From Halanaerobacter jeridensis (lineage in GTDB: Bacteria > Bacillota > Halanaerobiia > Halobacteroidales > Halobacteroidaceae): a stretch of DNA of 64,000 nt. The stretch is taken from contig NZ_JAFBDQ010000008.1 in NCBI RefSeq assembly GCF_016908315.1, positions 62,001-126,000 of the forward strand. Reading direction: 5' to 3'. The notes beneath the pieces are model-generated. The model was not told the DNA's origin, did no database searches, and worked only from the letters and a program-made list of their open reading frames with translations. How positions within the stretch are numbered: the first letter of the stretch is position 1; each line of letters starts with the position of its first letter. Position numbers and translations under genes: made by a program. Shown here in pieces: positions 7,857 through 17,089 of the stretch.

Positions 7857-10235
7857 TTAAAAATAAGTTTGACGCTGATTTAATATTTTTAACAGCCCCG
7901 GCTTAGCGGCTGGAATAATAATTTGGCGCATTATTTGAGCATAATTAAAGCCAAAAGCTTCTCCAGCTTTAAACTCTGCCTTAGCAAAATCATTAATCAC
8001 TGCTGCTTCTTTAAAAATAATCAAACCCAGTCCTACCCCTACTAATATGCTGCTCCACCAGGGTAAATAAGGACTCTCTATTCCAGTCAAATAGCAGATA
8101 CTACTTAAGGTTATTACTGCCATAGTTAAACTATAATAAAAAGCTGGATTAGAATAGAAAATTTTCTCTGTATTTAATTCCTGCAGTGAAGTAATAATTA
8201 AACCATGGTCAAATAATAAAGATAAACTAGTACATAACAAAGCTGTGACCACTGTTAAAACTATTTTTACTTCACTCAAAATTTGATAGATTTGATTCCG
8301 CAAATTAGGTACAATTATTCCTACAGGAGAATCATAAAAACTAATTTGCTGGGGAATCATTGTTTTAATTTCTTCTTTAATCACTTTTAAGTCCACATTT
8401 TGAGCCGGCAACAGCAAAGAAATTTCAGCACCGGGAATTGCTCGTCCCGCTAAATAATGATCTAGTAAATCAATACTAGCAGTAATCTCTTCATCCTTTA
8501 GTTTAGGCAAAGACTGCTCAATATATTCTAACTGAGCCGTAATTCCCGCAAAATCTATTGCTCTCAGTTTGACTAACTGTTCTTTTACTGCAGCTAACTT
8601 TTCTTCACTAGCTGGCTGTCTAACTTGCTGCAAGCGAGTGATTAAATCTTTATTGCTCACAGCAGTTAATCTTTTAGCAAATTCTTGTGGTGACTCTTTT
8701 ATTAATTTATCAATCACAGCATTAAAATCCTGCACATTTTTCTGCCAACTTTTAATTTCTTTTAATAATGGATTATAACGATTAATCTGATCTATAATTT
8801 CTTGCGTATTATCTACTACTTTAATCTTTAATTGTGCAATGTTTTCTGCTAATTGCTGCAAATTATTGTAGTAATTAGAACCTACTCTCAATTCAGCTTG
8901 AGCAGCATTAATTCTAGATTCTAATTGCGTTAATTCTACTCTTAAATCTAAAATTAAGTCTCGCATGAATTCTAATCTCGTAATAATTACAACTAACTGT
9001 TCAAGACGATGCTCTAAAGAATCTAAATTAGCTTTAATTTCTCTGCCATCAAGCTGCTCTATATTAGCAGTATAGCCAGCTAATTTCTGATTAAGAGTTT
9101 CTATCTCAGTGGTAGTCCCCTTTAATAATTGCAAAGTAGCAAAGAGCTCTTCTAAATTAGCTAAAATAGAGTCAGCATCATTGAAAATAGAACCTAACTG
9201 AGGGACTAATTTCTTCAATTCACTGACTAGATAATCTAATTTCTGACGCGGATTATTAATCTCTACTTTTCCCACAGCAGTAGTAGAGTCTGAATTGTAA
9301 ACAAGATCTCCTACTGCAGCACTACTATCACCAGTTGTGATGACTGCTGTTGCTATCATATCATTTACATTACTAACCCGCAAGTCTATTTTTTTCTTGT
9401 CTTCAGCCGGGATTATCAATTTATCTCCTACTTCTATCTTTTGACCTGTAAACACTTTAATTTTAATAGTTGAAGCATAACTGCTTAAAAAACTTTTCAT
9501 CTCTGTCATAGTTTTAGCTAAACTGCCAAGTTCACTAGAATTTAGTTCTGTTATATTCTTTACGGCTAGTCCATAATCATCTTTAAGCACTTTTTCTAAT
9601 TTACTTCCCAACTGGACTAGATTATCAACTTCTTCTTTAATAGGAAATCTAATTCCTAACATTTGATAGTCATTTAAAAGAGTATTAATCTTCTCTTTCA
9701 CTTGCGCAGTAAACTGCGCTTCATCAATAATTACTTCTAAACTATCACCATCAGGAAAAGTAAAAGCTACATGATCTAAGTCTGCTATCTTATCTTCTAG
9801 TAATTGACTAGCTTTATTTTTTAAGCCATTAATAGTTAACCGCGGCTCTGTCATCAACGAGGTAGTTGTAATCCCTTTAATATCATTAAAATAATCTTCC
9901 AGATTTAGAAATACAGCGCGTCGTTTATATTTCTTCCCTACAGAAATAAATAAATTACTCTTCCCTGCTAAATTAATCCCTGTACTCAACTTTGCTCCCG
10001 GGAGTTTCGTCTGTAGGACTTCTTTTATTTTCTCTACTGTCTCTTCTTTCTCTCGTTCATCTATAATTAAGAGTAAATCATTATTCTCATAATCACCAAT
10101 TAAACTATCCACTGCATCACCAAAGTAATAATCACTAATAGTCCCTATTACTAATGAAAGTAATGTACCTAAAATAATAGTAACTAACAACAAAATTACC
10201 ACATCTTTTATAAAATCCGATTTAAAAAGCAGCAT
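7857..10235 (-). CDS. Large coiled-coil membrane protein with a C-terminal EAA-like loop (putative ABC permease, function unknown)
   Basis: Start ATG at 10235 (M-L-L-F-K-S-D-F) after AGGAGTG; 792 residues. One membrane helix lies at about 8-33, then a large extracytoplasmic region (about 34-655) with a beta-rich patch (V-G-D-K-L-I-I-P, V-G-D-L-V-Y) and a Leu/Gln-rich coiled coil around 360-560, then three helices at about 658-675, 698-716 and 724-741. The final 37 residues, predicted cytoplasmic, contain A-G-E-A-F-G followed nine residues later by I-I-I-P, which matches the ABC-permease EAA coupling loop of MetI/HisM proteins. No helix follows that loop. It is paired with the GlnQ-type ATPase and lies beside lptA. 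I do not recognise the whole protein; envelope lipid transport is only a hypothesis. Confidence 0.75.
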   Translation of the reverse strand: MLLFKSDFIKDVVILLLVTIILGTLLSLVIGTISDYYFGDAVDSLIGDYENNDLLLIIDEREKEETVEKIKEVLQTKLPGAKLSTGINLAGKSNLFISVGKKYKRRAVFLNLEDYFNDIKGITTTSLMTEPRLTINGLKNKASQLLEDKIADLDHVAFTFPDGDSLEVIIDEAQFTAQVKEKINTLLNDYQMLGIRFPIKEEVDNLVQLGSKLEKVLKDDYGLAVKNITELNSSELGSLAKTMTEMKSFLSSYASTIKIKVFTGQKIEVGDKLIIPAEDKKKIDLRVSNVNDMIATAVITTGDSSAAVGDLVYNSDSTTAVGKVEINNPRQKLDYLVSELKKLVPQLGSIFNDADSILANLEELFATLQLLKGTTTEIETLNQKLAGYTANIEQLDGREIKANLDSLEHRLEQLVVIITRLEFMRDLILDLRVELTQLESRINAAQAELRVGSNYYNNLQQLAENIAQLKIKVVDNTQEIIDQINRYNPLLKEIKSWQKNVQDFNAVIDKLIKESPQEFAKRLTAVSNKDLITRLQQVRQPASEEKLAAVKEQLVKLRAIDFAGITAQLEYIEQSLPKLKDEEITASIDLLDHYLAGRAIPGAEISLLLPAQNVDLKVIKEEIKTMIPQQISFYDSPVGIIVPNLRNQIYQILSEVKIVLTVVTALLCTSLSLLFDHGLIITSLQELNTEKIFYSNPAFYYSLTMAVITLSSICYLTGIESPYLPWWSSILVGVGLGLIIFKEAAVINDFAKAEFKAGEAFGFNYAQIMRQIIIPAAKPGLLKILNQRQTYF

Positions 10236-10324
10236 TTTGTTCACTCCTGTCCGCAAGAATTATACAATAAGCACGAGACAGAGTAAACAAAATCCTGCTA
10301 GTAATTGATGTTATATTAAGGTTA

Positions 10325-10990
10325 TTATTCCTCTACTTCAAATTCCATTTTAACTTGGCCGGTAGCATCAATACTACCAGTTTCTAAATCGACAACAATT
10401 CTATCACTTTGAATCCATTCATCTTCTTCTTTAATTTCAGCTTGCTCCGTAATAATCATCTCTTCATCATTAGCATTATACTCTAAAGCTTCACCACGAA
10501 TCTCTTGACCTTTATAATCCATATGCACATTCTTTCTAGCCAACATATCATCACTTTCTAACCATAATTTAAGATATTCACTCGTTAAATGTAGTTCTTC
10601 ACCAGCTTTAGTAGTATCCAACACTACATTATCTTGAGCTACTAATTGATCCTGGTCTAAATTAAGCTGAATCATATTACTTGTAATTGTTTCATTAGGC
10701 CGTTTAAGTTTAACATTCTCAGTGAAAATTAAAATATTATTCTCACTATACATTTTTAAGCGATTTGATGTAACATGATTCTCTTTATAATCAAGAGTCA
10801 CATCTCCAATTGCAATTCTAATATTTTCTTTCTTTTTATACTTAACTCGATTAGCCTTTAATTTAGCTTCATTACTCTCTTTTTCTTCTGTAGTTTTATT
10901 ATTATCTGTTTGTTGCTGGGCATAAATAGGGAATCCGAGGCTGAAACTTAGTAGTAGGATCAATAGTACAACTAATTTACTTTTCATCAT
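10325..10990 (-). CDS. lptA: LptA-like periplasmic LPS bridge protein (OstA family)
   Basis: 221 residues with a signal peptide (hydrophobic run to about residue 25, A-Q-Q-Q after it) and an OstA-like domain of short beta strands (for example R-L-K-M-Y-S-E-N-N-I-L-I-F and I-R-G-E-A-L-E-Y-N). LptA monomers stack into a beta-jellyroll bridge carrying LPS from LptC to LptD across the periplasm. ATG-ATG at 10990 overlaps the lptC stop by 14 bases. The charged, Glu-rich sequence fits a halophile. The family call is good; LptA rather than another OstA-domain protein is inferred from its place between lptC and lpx genes. Confidence 0.85.
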   Translation of the reverse strand: MMKSKLVVLLILLLSFSLGFPIYAQQQTDNNKTTEEKESNEAKLKANRVKYKKKENIRIAIGDVTLDYKENHVTSNRLKMYSENNILIFTENVKLKRPNETITSNMIQLNLDQDQLVAQDNVVLDTTKAGEELHLTSEYLKLWLESDDMLARKNVHMDYKGQEIRGEALEYNANDEEMIITEQAEIKEEDEWIQSDRIVVDLETGSIDATGQVKMEFEVEE

Positions 10991-11561
10991 TTTCAGCTCC
11001 CTCTACTTTAAAGGTCATCACTACATTACCAGTAAAATTAACAACTTGGGTTTCTAAATCCAAATTCATATTTTGAGCTGTTAATTCTCCATCTTCCATT
11101 TTGACTGTAACGCCCTCGTTAGTACTTAAATTCTTATTTTTTTCATCCCAAGTAAAGAAATCAGATCTCATTTCATCTCCTGCAACTTCTGCTAAATTAA
11201 CATTGCCCTGTAGTTCAATATCTTTACTCTGTTCATAATAAATTATTTTATCAGCGTCAACTCGATATTTCAACTGATCATTAGAGTATAACTTACCTTC
11301 TTTTATATTTCGCAAAATAACTTTTACTTTTTCTTTATCATCTGTTTTAGGTTGAGTAATTGTTTCTGATTCAATATCCCATCTCTTCTCTCCATCACTA
11401 TAACTAACTAACTGGGGTTTATTAACTTGGTATTGATAATTACCTACTTCATCTTCAGAATCAGATTCATTTTTATTTAAATTGATCTTTACTATTATAC
11501 CTACAGTTAGGAGTAATAGAATCAAAAGAAGTAGATAAATCTTATTCTTCTTCAAGATCAT
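10977..11561 (-). CDS. lptC: LPS export protein LptC
   Basis: 194 residues: short cytoplasmic start, one membrane helix (about 8-25), then a periplasmic beta-jellyroll domain with the LptC pattern (E-T-I-T-Q-P near residue 68, then repeated I-Y-Y, L-Q-G-N-V-N-L, M-N-L-D-L-E). LptC sits on the inner-membrane LptFG complex and hands LPS to LptA. ATG at 11561 follows AGGAGG. It overlaps lptD at its start and lptA at its end, so the order lptD-lptC-lptA is one tightly packed unit. Confidence 0.88.
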   Translation of the reverse strand: MILKKNKIYLLLLILLLLTVGIIVKINLNKNESDSEDEVGNYQYQVNKPQLVSYSDGEKRWDIESETITQPKTDDKEKVKVILRNIKEGKLYSNDQLKYRVDADKIIYYEQSKDIELQGNVNLAEVAGDEMRSDFFTWDEKNKNLSTNEGVTVKMEDGELTAQNMNLDLETQVVNFTGNVVMTFKVEGAENDEK

Positions 11562-14010
11562 CCAACATACCTCCTAGATCATCGTCAAACAACATCCCCT
11601 CTTCCTCATTAGTACCGAACTTAACTCTGCCTTGAGGGAAGGCAAGAATTTCGTACTGAAACCAGATCTCTTCTGAACTATAATCATAAGCTAATGAGAC
11701 TCTACGACAGTGTAATCTCTTTTCTAAACTAATTTCTGCTTTATCCATCTCTTCGTCTTCAAAATCATAACTATTATTTAGTAATAAATGCCAACGCCAT
11801 TCTTGAGGGCCAAACTTCCAATCCAGTCCGTTATCCCATTGTATCATTTTCGACTCATTTAAATCAAATTCAGCAGCAGTCTCATATTCTAGATTATTAT
11901 ACTCTACCTCCAAAGAAGTCACAGTCTTTTCAAATAACTGCTCATTTAAGTCATAAGCTAATACTGTGTCCCATTCGTAGTGTTCCTTAAACTCTAAATT
12001 TAATTCACTCTTTAACAATTCATATTCTTCATCTAAGACATCATAACCTGTTTCTACATAAAAACGGCTATCATCATCTCTCCATTCTAAACGCTCATCA
12101 ATAGTATGCTCTTCATTTTTTTGAATAAATCTATCTGGAGCTTCTCCTGTACCATAATCATAATTGTGCGTAATTTTATTATTCCAATTTTCAAAAATCT
12201 TCGTATTCAAGACTAATCTACTCTCATGGAACCAGCGACTCTGTCCCGTACTATAATAATCCTGTTGGAACTGCTGATCTAGAATAATACTATTCTGCAG
12301 CGGAGCACTGATTACATCATAATAATCTAATTTGTAGTAGCCATTCTGTTCTTTATGGCCCCAACTACTAGCATATTTATTAGCTCCCCCTAAGGATACA
12401 TCTAAATTATTTAGATATTGATTATCCCAAATTTCTCCCGGATATAACGTCATCTCGGCCTCCGGTAAATAATAATAACCAATGTCGCTATCTTGTTGGA
12501 ACAATTTTGTAGTTAATTCCCAATCATAAAAGCTACGTCCTTTATCTTTACCAAGGATTAAAGAATGTAGATGGCCCGTCTTTTCATCATCAATTTCCTC
12601 TAAATAATTATCTTCAATTACACCTCGATCAAGTGGGTCATCATAAATATATTCATAATCAATATAGTGCTCTTCAGTAAAGTGCTTTTTAACCGCAAAA
12701 TCCAAATCATACTCTTTAGGTATGCGATCGTTATCATCATAAAAATAACCCAAATCTAATTCTAAATCATCATTATAGTGTTCTTCACTTAACTGCCAAT
12801 CATATTTAAGTTGGCCTTCATAATTACGTTCAATCTCATTACTATAATAATAACTAGAGCTATTTTGTTCAAAGCGGTGTTCTAAATCTAGTTCTAGCTC
12901 TTGATTATCAGTAATTTCTCCCTCAAAGTTGAGGTCGAAATCAGTTTTATGTTCATAGCTACTGCTTTTGTCATAATCAAAGTCTAATTCACTATCCCAA
13001 TCTTGGAACTGATTATTCTGACTGAAATCAAAATCAATATTAGTCTCTTTTTCAGGATTAGTCCAATAATTACTCTCATGATCTTTATACTCAAGATTAT
13101 AATTTCGGGTTATATTATGCCGTCTTAAATAACTATCAAGTTCAACTGTGACCCACGGTGAATAACTAGGATTTAATTTATCTTCTTCAGTATATAAATA
13201 TAAGTAAGAGTGGTTATCTTCACGATAGCTGAAATAATGTTTAAACCCTAAAGCTAGACCAGTTCTTTGAAAATAGTCAAAATATAATTGACCTTGGTCT
13301 CCAGCTAGTCTATTTAAGAAATTGTTATCATAATTTTCATCTAAGAAATAATTATAGGTATTCTTTAAGAACCAACCCCTAGTCTCACTATGGCCTACTT
13401 GATGTTCTAAAATTTGGCTCTCATTCTTTAAAGAATAGATTAAAATTGGAGAATAGAGAATAGGGATTGTCCCATTAAACTCCCAAATGAAATTGTTATA
13501 AGCAATAATTTTATCCCCCGGATACACTACTATACTACTAGAAGTAATCTTATAATGCGGCACATCATAATCACAACTAGTTGATTTTACTTTATCTAAT
13601 TCACTCTTATCTTCTCCATAATCTATTTTCGGAGTATTTAAATATAGTTCTCCATTGATACTTTTATCTGTAATCGTACTTTGGGCATCAATAAACAATC
13701 CTGAAGCTAATTTTAAATTATACTCAAATTCATCACTTTCCACTTCACCTTGTCCGTCTTTAACTCTCACATTCCCTGTCGCCTTTAACGTCTTTTTTGT
13801 CATATCAATTTCCATCTTATCAGCCCATAAATTAATCTCATCAGTTTTTAAATGAGCGTTACCTTCTGCTATAATAAAATTATCTTTTTTAAAATACTGT
13901 ACATCATCTGCTTCCAAATTAACTTGTCCTGCTGCAAAAGAATTAACACTAAAGAACAAAACAAATACTGCCACCCAACCGAAATATTTAACTGCTTTAA
14001 TTCTCCTCAC
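11542..14010 (-). CDS. lptD: LPS-assembly protein LptD (outer-membrane beta-barrel)
   Basis: 822 residues. Signal peptide (about 1-27), OstA-like N-terminal domain (about 28-130), then a long Tyr/Asp/Glu-rich beta-barrel. LptD inserts LPS into the outer leaflet of the outer membrane. The conserved segment around C146 (S-T-S-C, then P-H-Y-K-I, Y-P-G-D-K-I-I-A-Y-N) is typical of LptD. Only two cysteines are present, C146 and C768, which appear to match the E. coli C173-C725 pair. The last 30 residues form a very acidic tail. No lptE gene is visible here. It is 8 bases from the first lptF/G gene. Confidence 0.92.
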   Translation of the reverse strand: MRRIKAVKYFGWVAVFVLFFSVNSFAAGQVNLEADDVQYFKKDNFIIAEGNAHLKTDEINLWADKMEIDMTKKTLKATGNVRVKDGQGEVESDEFEYNLKLASGLFIDAQSTITDKSINGELYLNTPKIDYGEDKSELDKVKSTSCDYDVPHYKITSSSIVVYPGDKIIAYNNFIWEFNGTIPILYSPILIYSLKNESQILEHQVGHSETRGWFLKNTYNYFLDENYDNNFLNRLAGDQGQLYFDYFQRTGLALGFKHYFSYREDNHSYLYLYTEEDKLNPSYSPWVTVELDSYLRRHNITRNYNLEYKDHESNYWTNPEKETNIDFDFSQNNQFQDWDSELDFDYDKSSSYEHKTDFDLNFEGEITDNQELELDLEHRFEQNSSSYYYSNEIERNYEGQLKYDWQLSEEHYNDDLELDLGYFYDDNDRIPKEYDLDFAVKKHFTEEHYIDYEYIYDDPLDRGVIEDNYLEEIDDEKTGHLHSLILGKDKGRSFYDWELTTKLFQQDSDIGYYYLPEAEMTLYPGEIWDNQYLNNLDVSLGGANKYASSWGHKEQNGYYKLDYYDVISAPLQNSIILDQQFQQDYYSTGQSRWFHESRLVLNTKIFENWNNKITHNYDYGTGEAPDRFIQKNEEHTIDERLEWRDDDSRFYVETGYDVLDEEYELLKSELNLEFKEHYEWDTVLAYDLNEQLFEKTVTSLEVEYNNLEYETAAEFDLNESKMIQWDNGLDWKFGPQEWRWHLLLNNSYDFEDEEMDKAEISLEKRLHCRRVSLAYDYSSEEIWFQYEILAFPQGRVKFGTNEEEGMLFDDDLGGMLDDLEEE

Positions 14011-14018
14011 CTCTTCCT

Positions 14019-15098
14019 TTAGCTTATCACATTATCTTCTCTAAAAATCAAAGCACTACCTAAAAATACAAACAACATATTAGGCAGCCATGCTGCAAAA
14101 AATGGAGTTAATAAACCATTTTTTCCTAAAGATTTGGATAAAGATAATAATACATAGTACACAAAAATAATCACTACGCTGATAATAATCCCTACTATGC
14201 GCCCCCGATCAGATTTAATGCTCAAAGGAGCTCCAATTAAGACAAAGATTAAACAGGCTAGTGACTGAGCTAATTTAAAATGATATTCTACTAATAATTT
14301 AGTAGTATCTAAACCGCTGTGGTTAAAAATTCTAATTCTTTCTTCTAATTCAGCCCGACTGAGTTCAGATGGTTTCTTTTGTTTATTAATCAACTCATTA
14401 ATATTACGCTTTAAATCAATAGCTTTACTGCTGAATTTACCTTGTTCCTGCAGATAACCATCACTAGCTAGTTTAGAAATAATACCATTCTTTAATTTCA
14501 AGATGTCGTTCTCTACCGTACCTCGTTGAGCAGTTAATAGTTGGCTGTTTTGAAGGTCATATACTAACACATAATTGGCTTGATGCTTTCTTTTATTTAA
14601 TTTTTTTATATAAAAGTATTTGTTTTGTTCGCCTTTGAAAAATAGATCTTCTTCTAAGTATGGTTTTTCTTTTTGATTAATTAAAGTATCTTTAATATTC
14701 TCATATCTCGTATTGGCCCAAGGTACTAAGCGTTCATTCAATAAATAAGTTACTCCACTAATCAATAATCCTAATATCAGTAACGGAATTAACAGTCTCC
14801 TAAAAGTGATGCCGCCCATTCTTAAAGCAGTATACTCACTATCTTTAACTAACCTACTTAAAGCTAATAAAGTAGAAAATAAGACTGACATTGATAATGT
14901 CTCTACTACAAACGACGGTAACTTATAAAACAAAAGTTGAACTACTGTTAAAATCGGCACCTTTTTAATGATGATAAAATCCGTTAATTGAAACAAGAAC
15001 GTACTAATCATAATCACAGTTAGAGCAAATAATACTATAAAAAATGGTTTAATGAATTCTAGAGCTAAATACTTATCTACTATCCTTATCAACTTCAA
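14019..15098 (-). CDS. LPS export permease, LptF/LptG family (first copy)
   Basis: 359 residues: three N-terminal helices (about 18-38, 57-78, 100-122), a periplasmic beta-jellyroll of about 140 residues, then three C-terminal helices. Family motif R-M-G-G-I near residue 93 and G-A-P-L-S-I-K near 295. LptF and LptG form the permease that extracts LPS from the inner membrane with the LptB ATPase. The two copies here resemble each other, and I cannot say which is LptF. It follows lptD's start by 8 bases and starts 21 bases after the second copy ends. Confidence 0.93.
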   Translation of the reverse strand: MKLIRIVDKYLALEFIKPFFIVLFALTVIMISTFLFQLTDFIIIKKVPILTVVQLLFYKLPSFVVETLSMSVLFSTLLALSRLVKDSEYTALRMGGITFRRLLIPLLILGLLISGVTYLLNERLVPWANTRYENIKDTLINQKEKPYLEEDLFFKGEQNKYFYIKKLNKRKHQANYVLVYDLQNSQLLTAQRGTVENDILKLKNGIISKLASDGYLQEQGKFSSKAIDLKRNINELINKQKKPSELSRAELEERIRIFNHSGLDTTKLLVEYHFKLAQSLACLIFVLIGAPLSIKSDRGRIVGIIISVVIIFVYYVLLSLSKSLGKNGLLTPFFAAWLPNMLFVFLGSALIFREDNVIS

Positions 15099-15119
15099 CT
15101 CCCCCTCTGCTCTACCAGA

Positions 15120-16241
15120 CTAGAAATAATTCAAGAATTCTTCTTTAACTAATAATCCTGCACCTACTACTGCAAAAACAATATTAGGTAGCCAAGCAGC
15201 TAAGATAGGATTTAAAAGTCCATTCCCACCTAAAGAACGGCAAACAGACATAAAAATATAATATAATAAAATAGTAATAATACTAGCTATAATCCCAAAC
15301 ACTCTTCCTTTATCTGATTTAATACTGAGTGGGGCCCCAATTAAAACAAAAATTAAACTAGCAAAGGGAGTAGCTAACTTACGGTGGTAATCAACTACTA
15401 AAGAATTAACTTCTAAGCCGCTCTTCTTAAAAGTCTTGATATCTTTTTTAAGTTCTTTACGACTCATTTCAGAAGTAGTCTTTTGTTGACCATAAAAATT
15501 ATCTAGCTTTTGATTAACATTGATTTCAAAGTTCTGAAATCCTGATTGATAAATCACCTTCCCATTTTTATCAAACTTCTGAATCTTACCCTGCTGTAAA
15601 TGCCACACCTTATTCTTAAAATACCCTTTTTCGGCAGTAATCATACGGGGATATTTTTTATCTTCCTGTAATTCATAGACAATAATATCTCTTAACTCCC
15701 CACTTTTGCGATTAATTTCATTGATATATAAGTACCTATCTTCAACCCCTTTAAAGAAAACTCCCGCCTGTAAAGTAGGAATTCCATCCTGTAAAATAAT
15801 CCGCCGCACTATATTTTCAGAGCGGTGATTAGTCCAAGGAACTACTTTCTCATTAATAAAATAAGTACTACCACTAATCAGAAGGGCCAAAATTAAAAAC
15901 GGCAGCATAATCCGATGTAAACCAATCCCGCCCATGCGCATAGCAGTAAACTCATTATTCTTTACTAATTGCGTTAAAGATAAGATAGTTGAGAATAAGA
16001 CTCCCACTCCAAAACTCTGCACCATCACATCTGGTAATTTATAAATTAATAACTTTAAAACCTTAATTGTAGCTACTTGTTTAACAATAATCATATCCAT
16101 CAGTTCAAATAAAGTACTACTGATTGTAATGACTGTAATAGTAAAAATCGAAAATAAAAAAGGCTTTAAGAACTCCCATAACAAATAGCGATCAATTAGA
16201 GGTAGTTTTAATTTAGAAAGTAAACTTCTACTAGAACGCAA
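15120..16241 (-). CDS. LPS export permease, LptF/LptG family (second copy)
   Basis: 373 residues with the same six-helix plus jellyroll plan as its neighbour: M-R-M-G-G-I-G-L-H near residue 109 and G-A-P-L-S-I-K-S-D near 306. It starts with TTG at 16241 after AAAGGAGG, an uncommon start but with ideal spacing. It heads the run of lpt genes, preceded by an AGTRA repeat and the terminator of the 16384-17028 gene, so it is likely the first gene of the transcript. No LptB ATPase gene is visible in the window. Confidence 0.92.
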   Translation of the reverse strand: MRSSRSLLSKLKLPLIDRYLLWEFLKPFLFSIFTITVITISSTLFELMDMIIVKQVATIKVLKLLIYKLPDVMVQSFGVGVLFSTILSLTQLVKNNEFTAMRMGGIGLHRIMLPFLILALLISGSTYFINEKVVPWTNHRSENIVRRIILQDGIPTLQAGVFFKGVEDRYLYINEINRKSGELRDIIVYELQEDKKYPRMITAEKGYFKNKVWHLQQGKIQKFDKNGKVIYQSGFQNFEINVNQKLDNFYGQQKTTSEMSRKELKKDIKTFKKSGLEVNSLVVDYHRKLATPFASLIFVLIGAPLSIKSDKGRVFGIIASIITILLYYIFMSVCRSLGGNGLLNPILAAWLPNIVFAVVGAGLLVKEEFLNYF

Positions 16242-16261
16242 AACTCAACCTCCTTTGCTTT

Positions 16262-16301
16262 TGACTCTCTTTTTACTTTGTTTTTTACTCGTCACTCATT
16301 A
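16262..16301 (-). repeat. Short AGTRA repeat upstream of the lptF/G operon
   Basis: On the minus strand AATGAGTGACGAGTAA is followed by AAAGTAAAAAGAGAGT. It lies between the terminator at 16337-16376 and the ribosome-binding site of the second lptF/G copy. It is probably a short copy of the intergenic repeat family. Confidence 0.55.
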
Positions 16302-16336
16302 TATATAATTATATACTCCTCTTCCAATTCCTTCTA

Positions 16337-16376
16337 CAAAAACAAAAAACCTTTAACCAAAATGGTTAAAGGTTTT
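16337..16376 (-). terminator. Rho-independent terminator after the small beta-barrel gene
   Basis: On the minus strand an 11-base stem (AACCTTTAACC / GGTTAAAGGTT) is followed by TTTTGTTTTTG. It lies just past the stop of the gene at 16384 and separates the bam/tam/lpxD unit from the lpt unit. Confidence 0.85.
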
Positions 16377-16383
16377 GCTATCA

Positions 16384-17028
16384 TTAAAATTTATTTTCAA
16401 AATTAATACCCAGAGTTAATGCAGATTCATCTGTCGCATCTACAACTCCTAAGTCAGCACTAATATGATCAGTAAATCTAAATTTAGCACCTAAATTAAG
16501 ACCTTCATTATACTCACCCATTACAGTAGTTACTGGCATCTTTAGATTATTGCTTCCTGTTGAAATAGTAACTGGATTCAACACTTTACTAACTCCCACA
16601 AAAGCTTCATTATCTCCATACTCATAGCTAAACAGCCCAGCATGAGCTCTAATACCAGCAATATTAGTATTTTTACTAGCAACTAAATAATAATCACGGT
16701 CAAAAACTCCTAGTGAGACCTCTGGGCGAAATTCATTATTCTCTTCTAATAGATTTACTTTAACTGAAGGGTCAATTTCTCCATCACCATCTAGACCGTC
16801 GTTCCAGACTAAATTTGCTCCCACCTGTACTTTTTCATTCAATCCATAGCTAAATCCTACTACATCAGCATCATCAATCATATGATAACTCATACTTAAA
16901 TTTTGCTGAGGTAAAATATCTGCTGTAGGAATAGTTAATAAACTATTACTCCCAAACCTATTTGCCTCCACAGCAGGTGTCACACTAAAACAGATCAATA
17001 ACGCCATCACTACAACTACTTTTTTCAT
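16384..17028 (-). CDS. Putative outer-membrane beta-barrel protein (YjbH-like N-terminus)
   Basis: 214 residues with a signal peptide (M-K-K-V-V-V-V-M-A-L-L, cleavage near V-E-A-N). The mature N-terminus, R-F-G-S-N-S-L-L-T-I-P-T-A-D, resembles the start of YjbH-like barrel proteins. Alternating short strands follow and the chain ends in aromatic F (F-E-N-K-F), the usual BAM recognition signal. ATG at 17028 has AAGGGGG upstream. Its place between lpxD and the lpt genes, with its own terminator, supports an outer-membrane role. The substrate or partner is unknown, and the specific family call is tentative. Confidence 0.7.
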   Translation of the reverse strand: MKKVVVVMALLICFSVTPAVEANRFGSNSLLTIPTADILPQQNLSMSYHMIDDADVVGFSYGLNEKVQVGANLVWNDGLDGDGEIDPSVKVNLLEENNEFRPEVSLGVFDRDYYLVASKNTNIAGIRAHAGLFSYEYGDNEAFVGVSKVLNPVTISTGSNNLKMPVTTVMGEYNEGLNLGAKFRFTDHISADLGVVDATDESALTLGINFENKF

Positions 17029-17089
17029 TATTATGCCCCCTTATTATGTTATAAGATTTTATTTACAAATTATTATAAACCTACAATCT

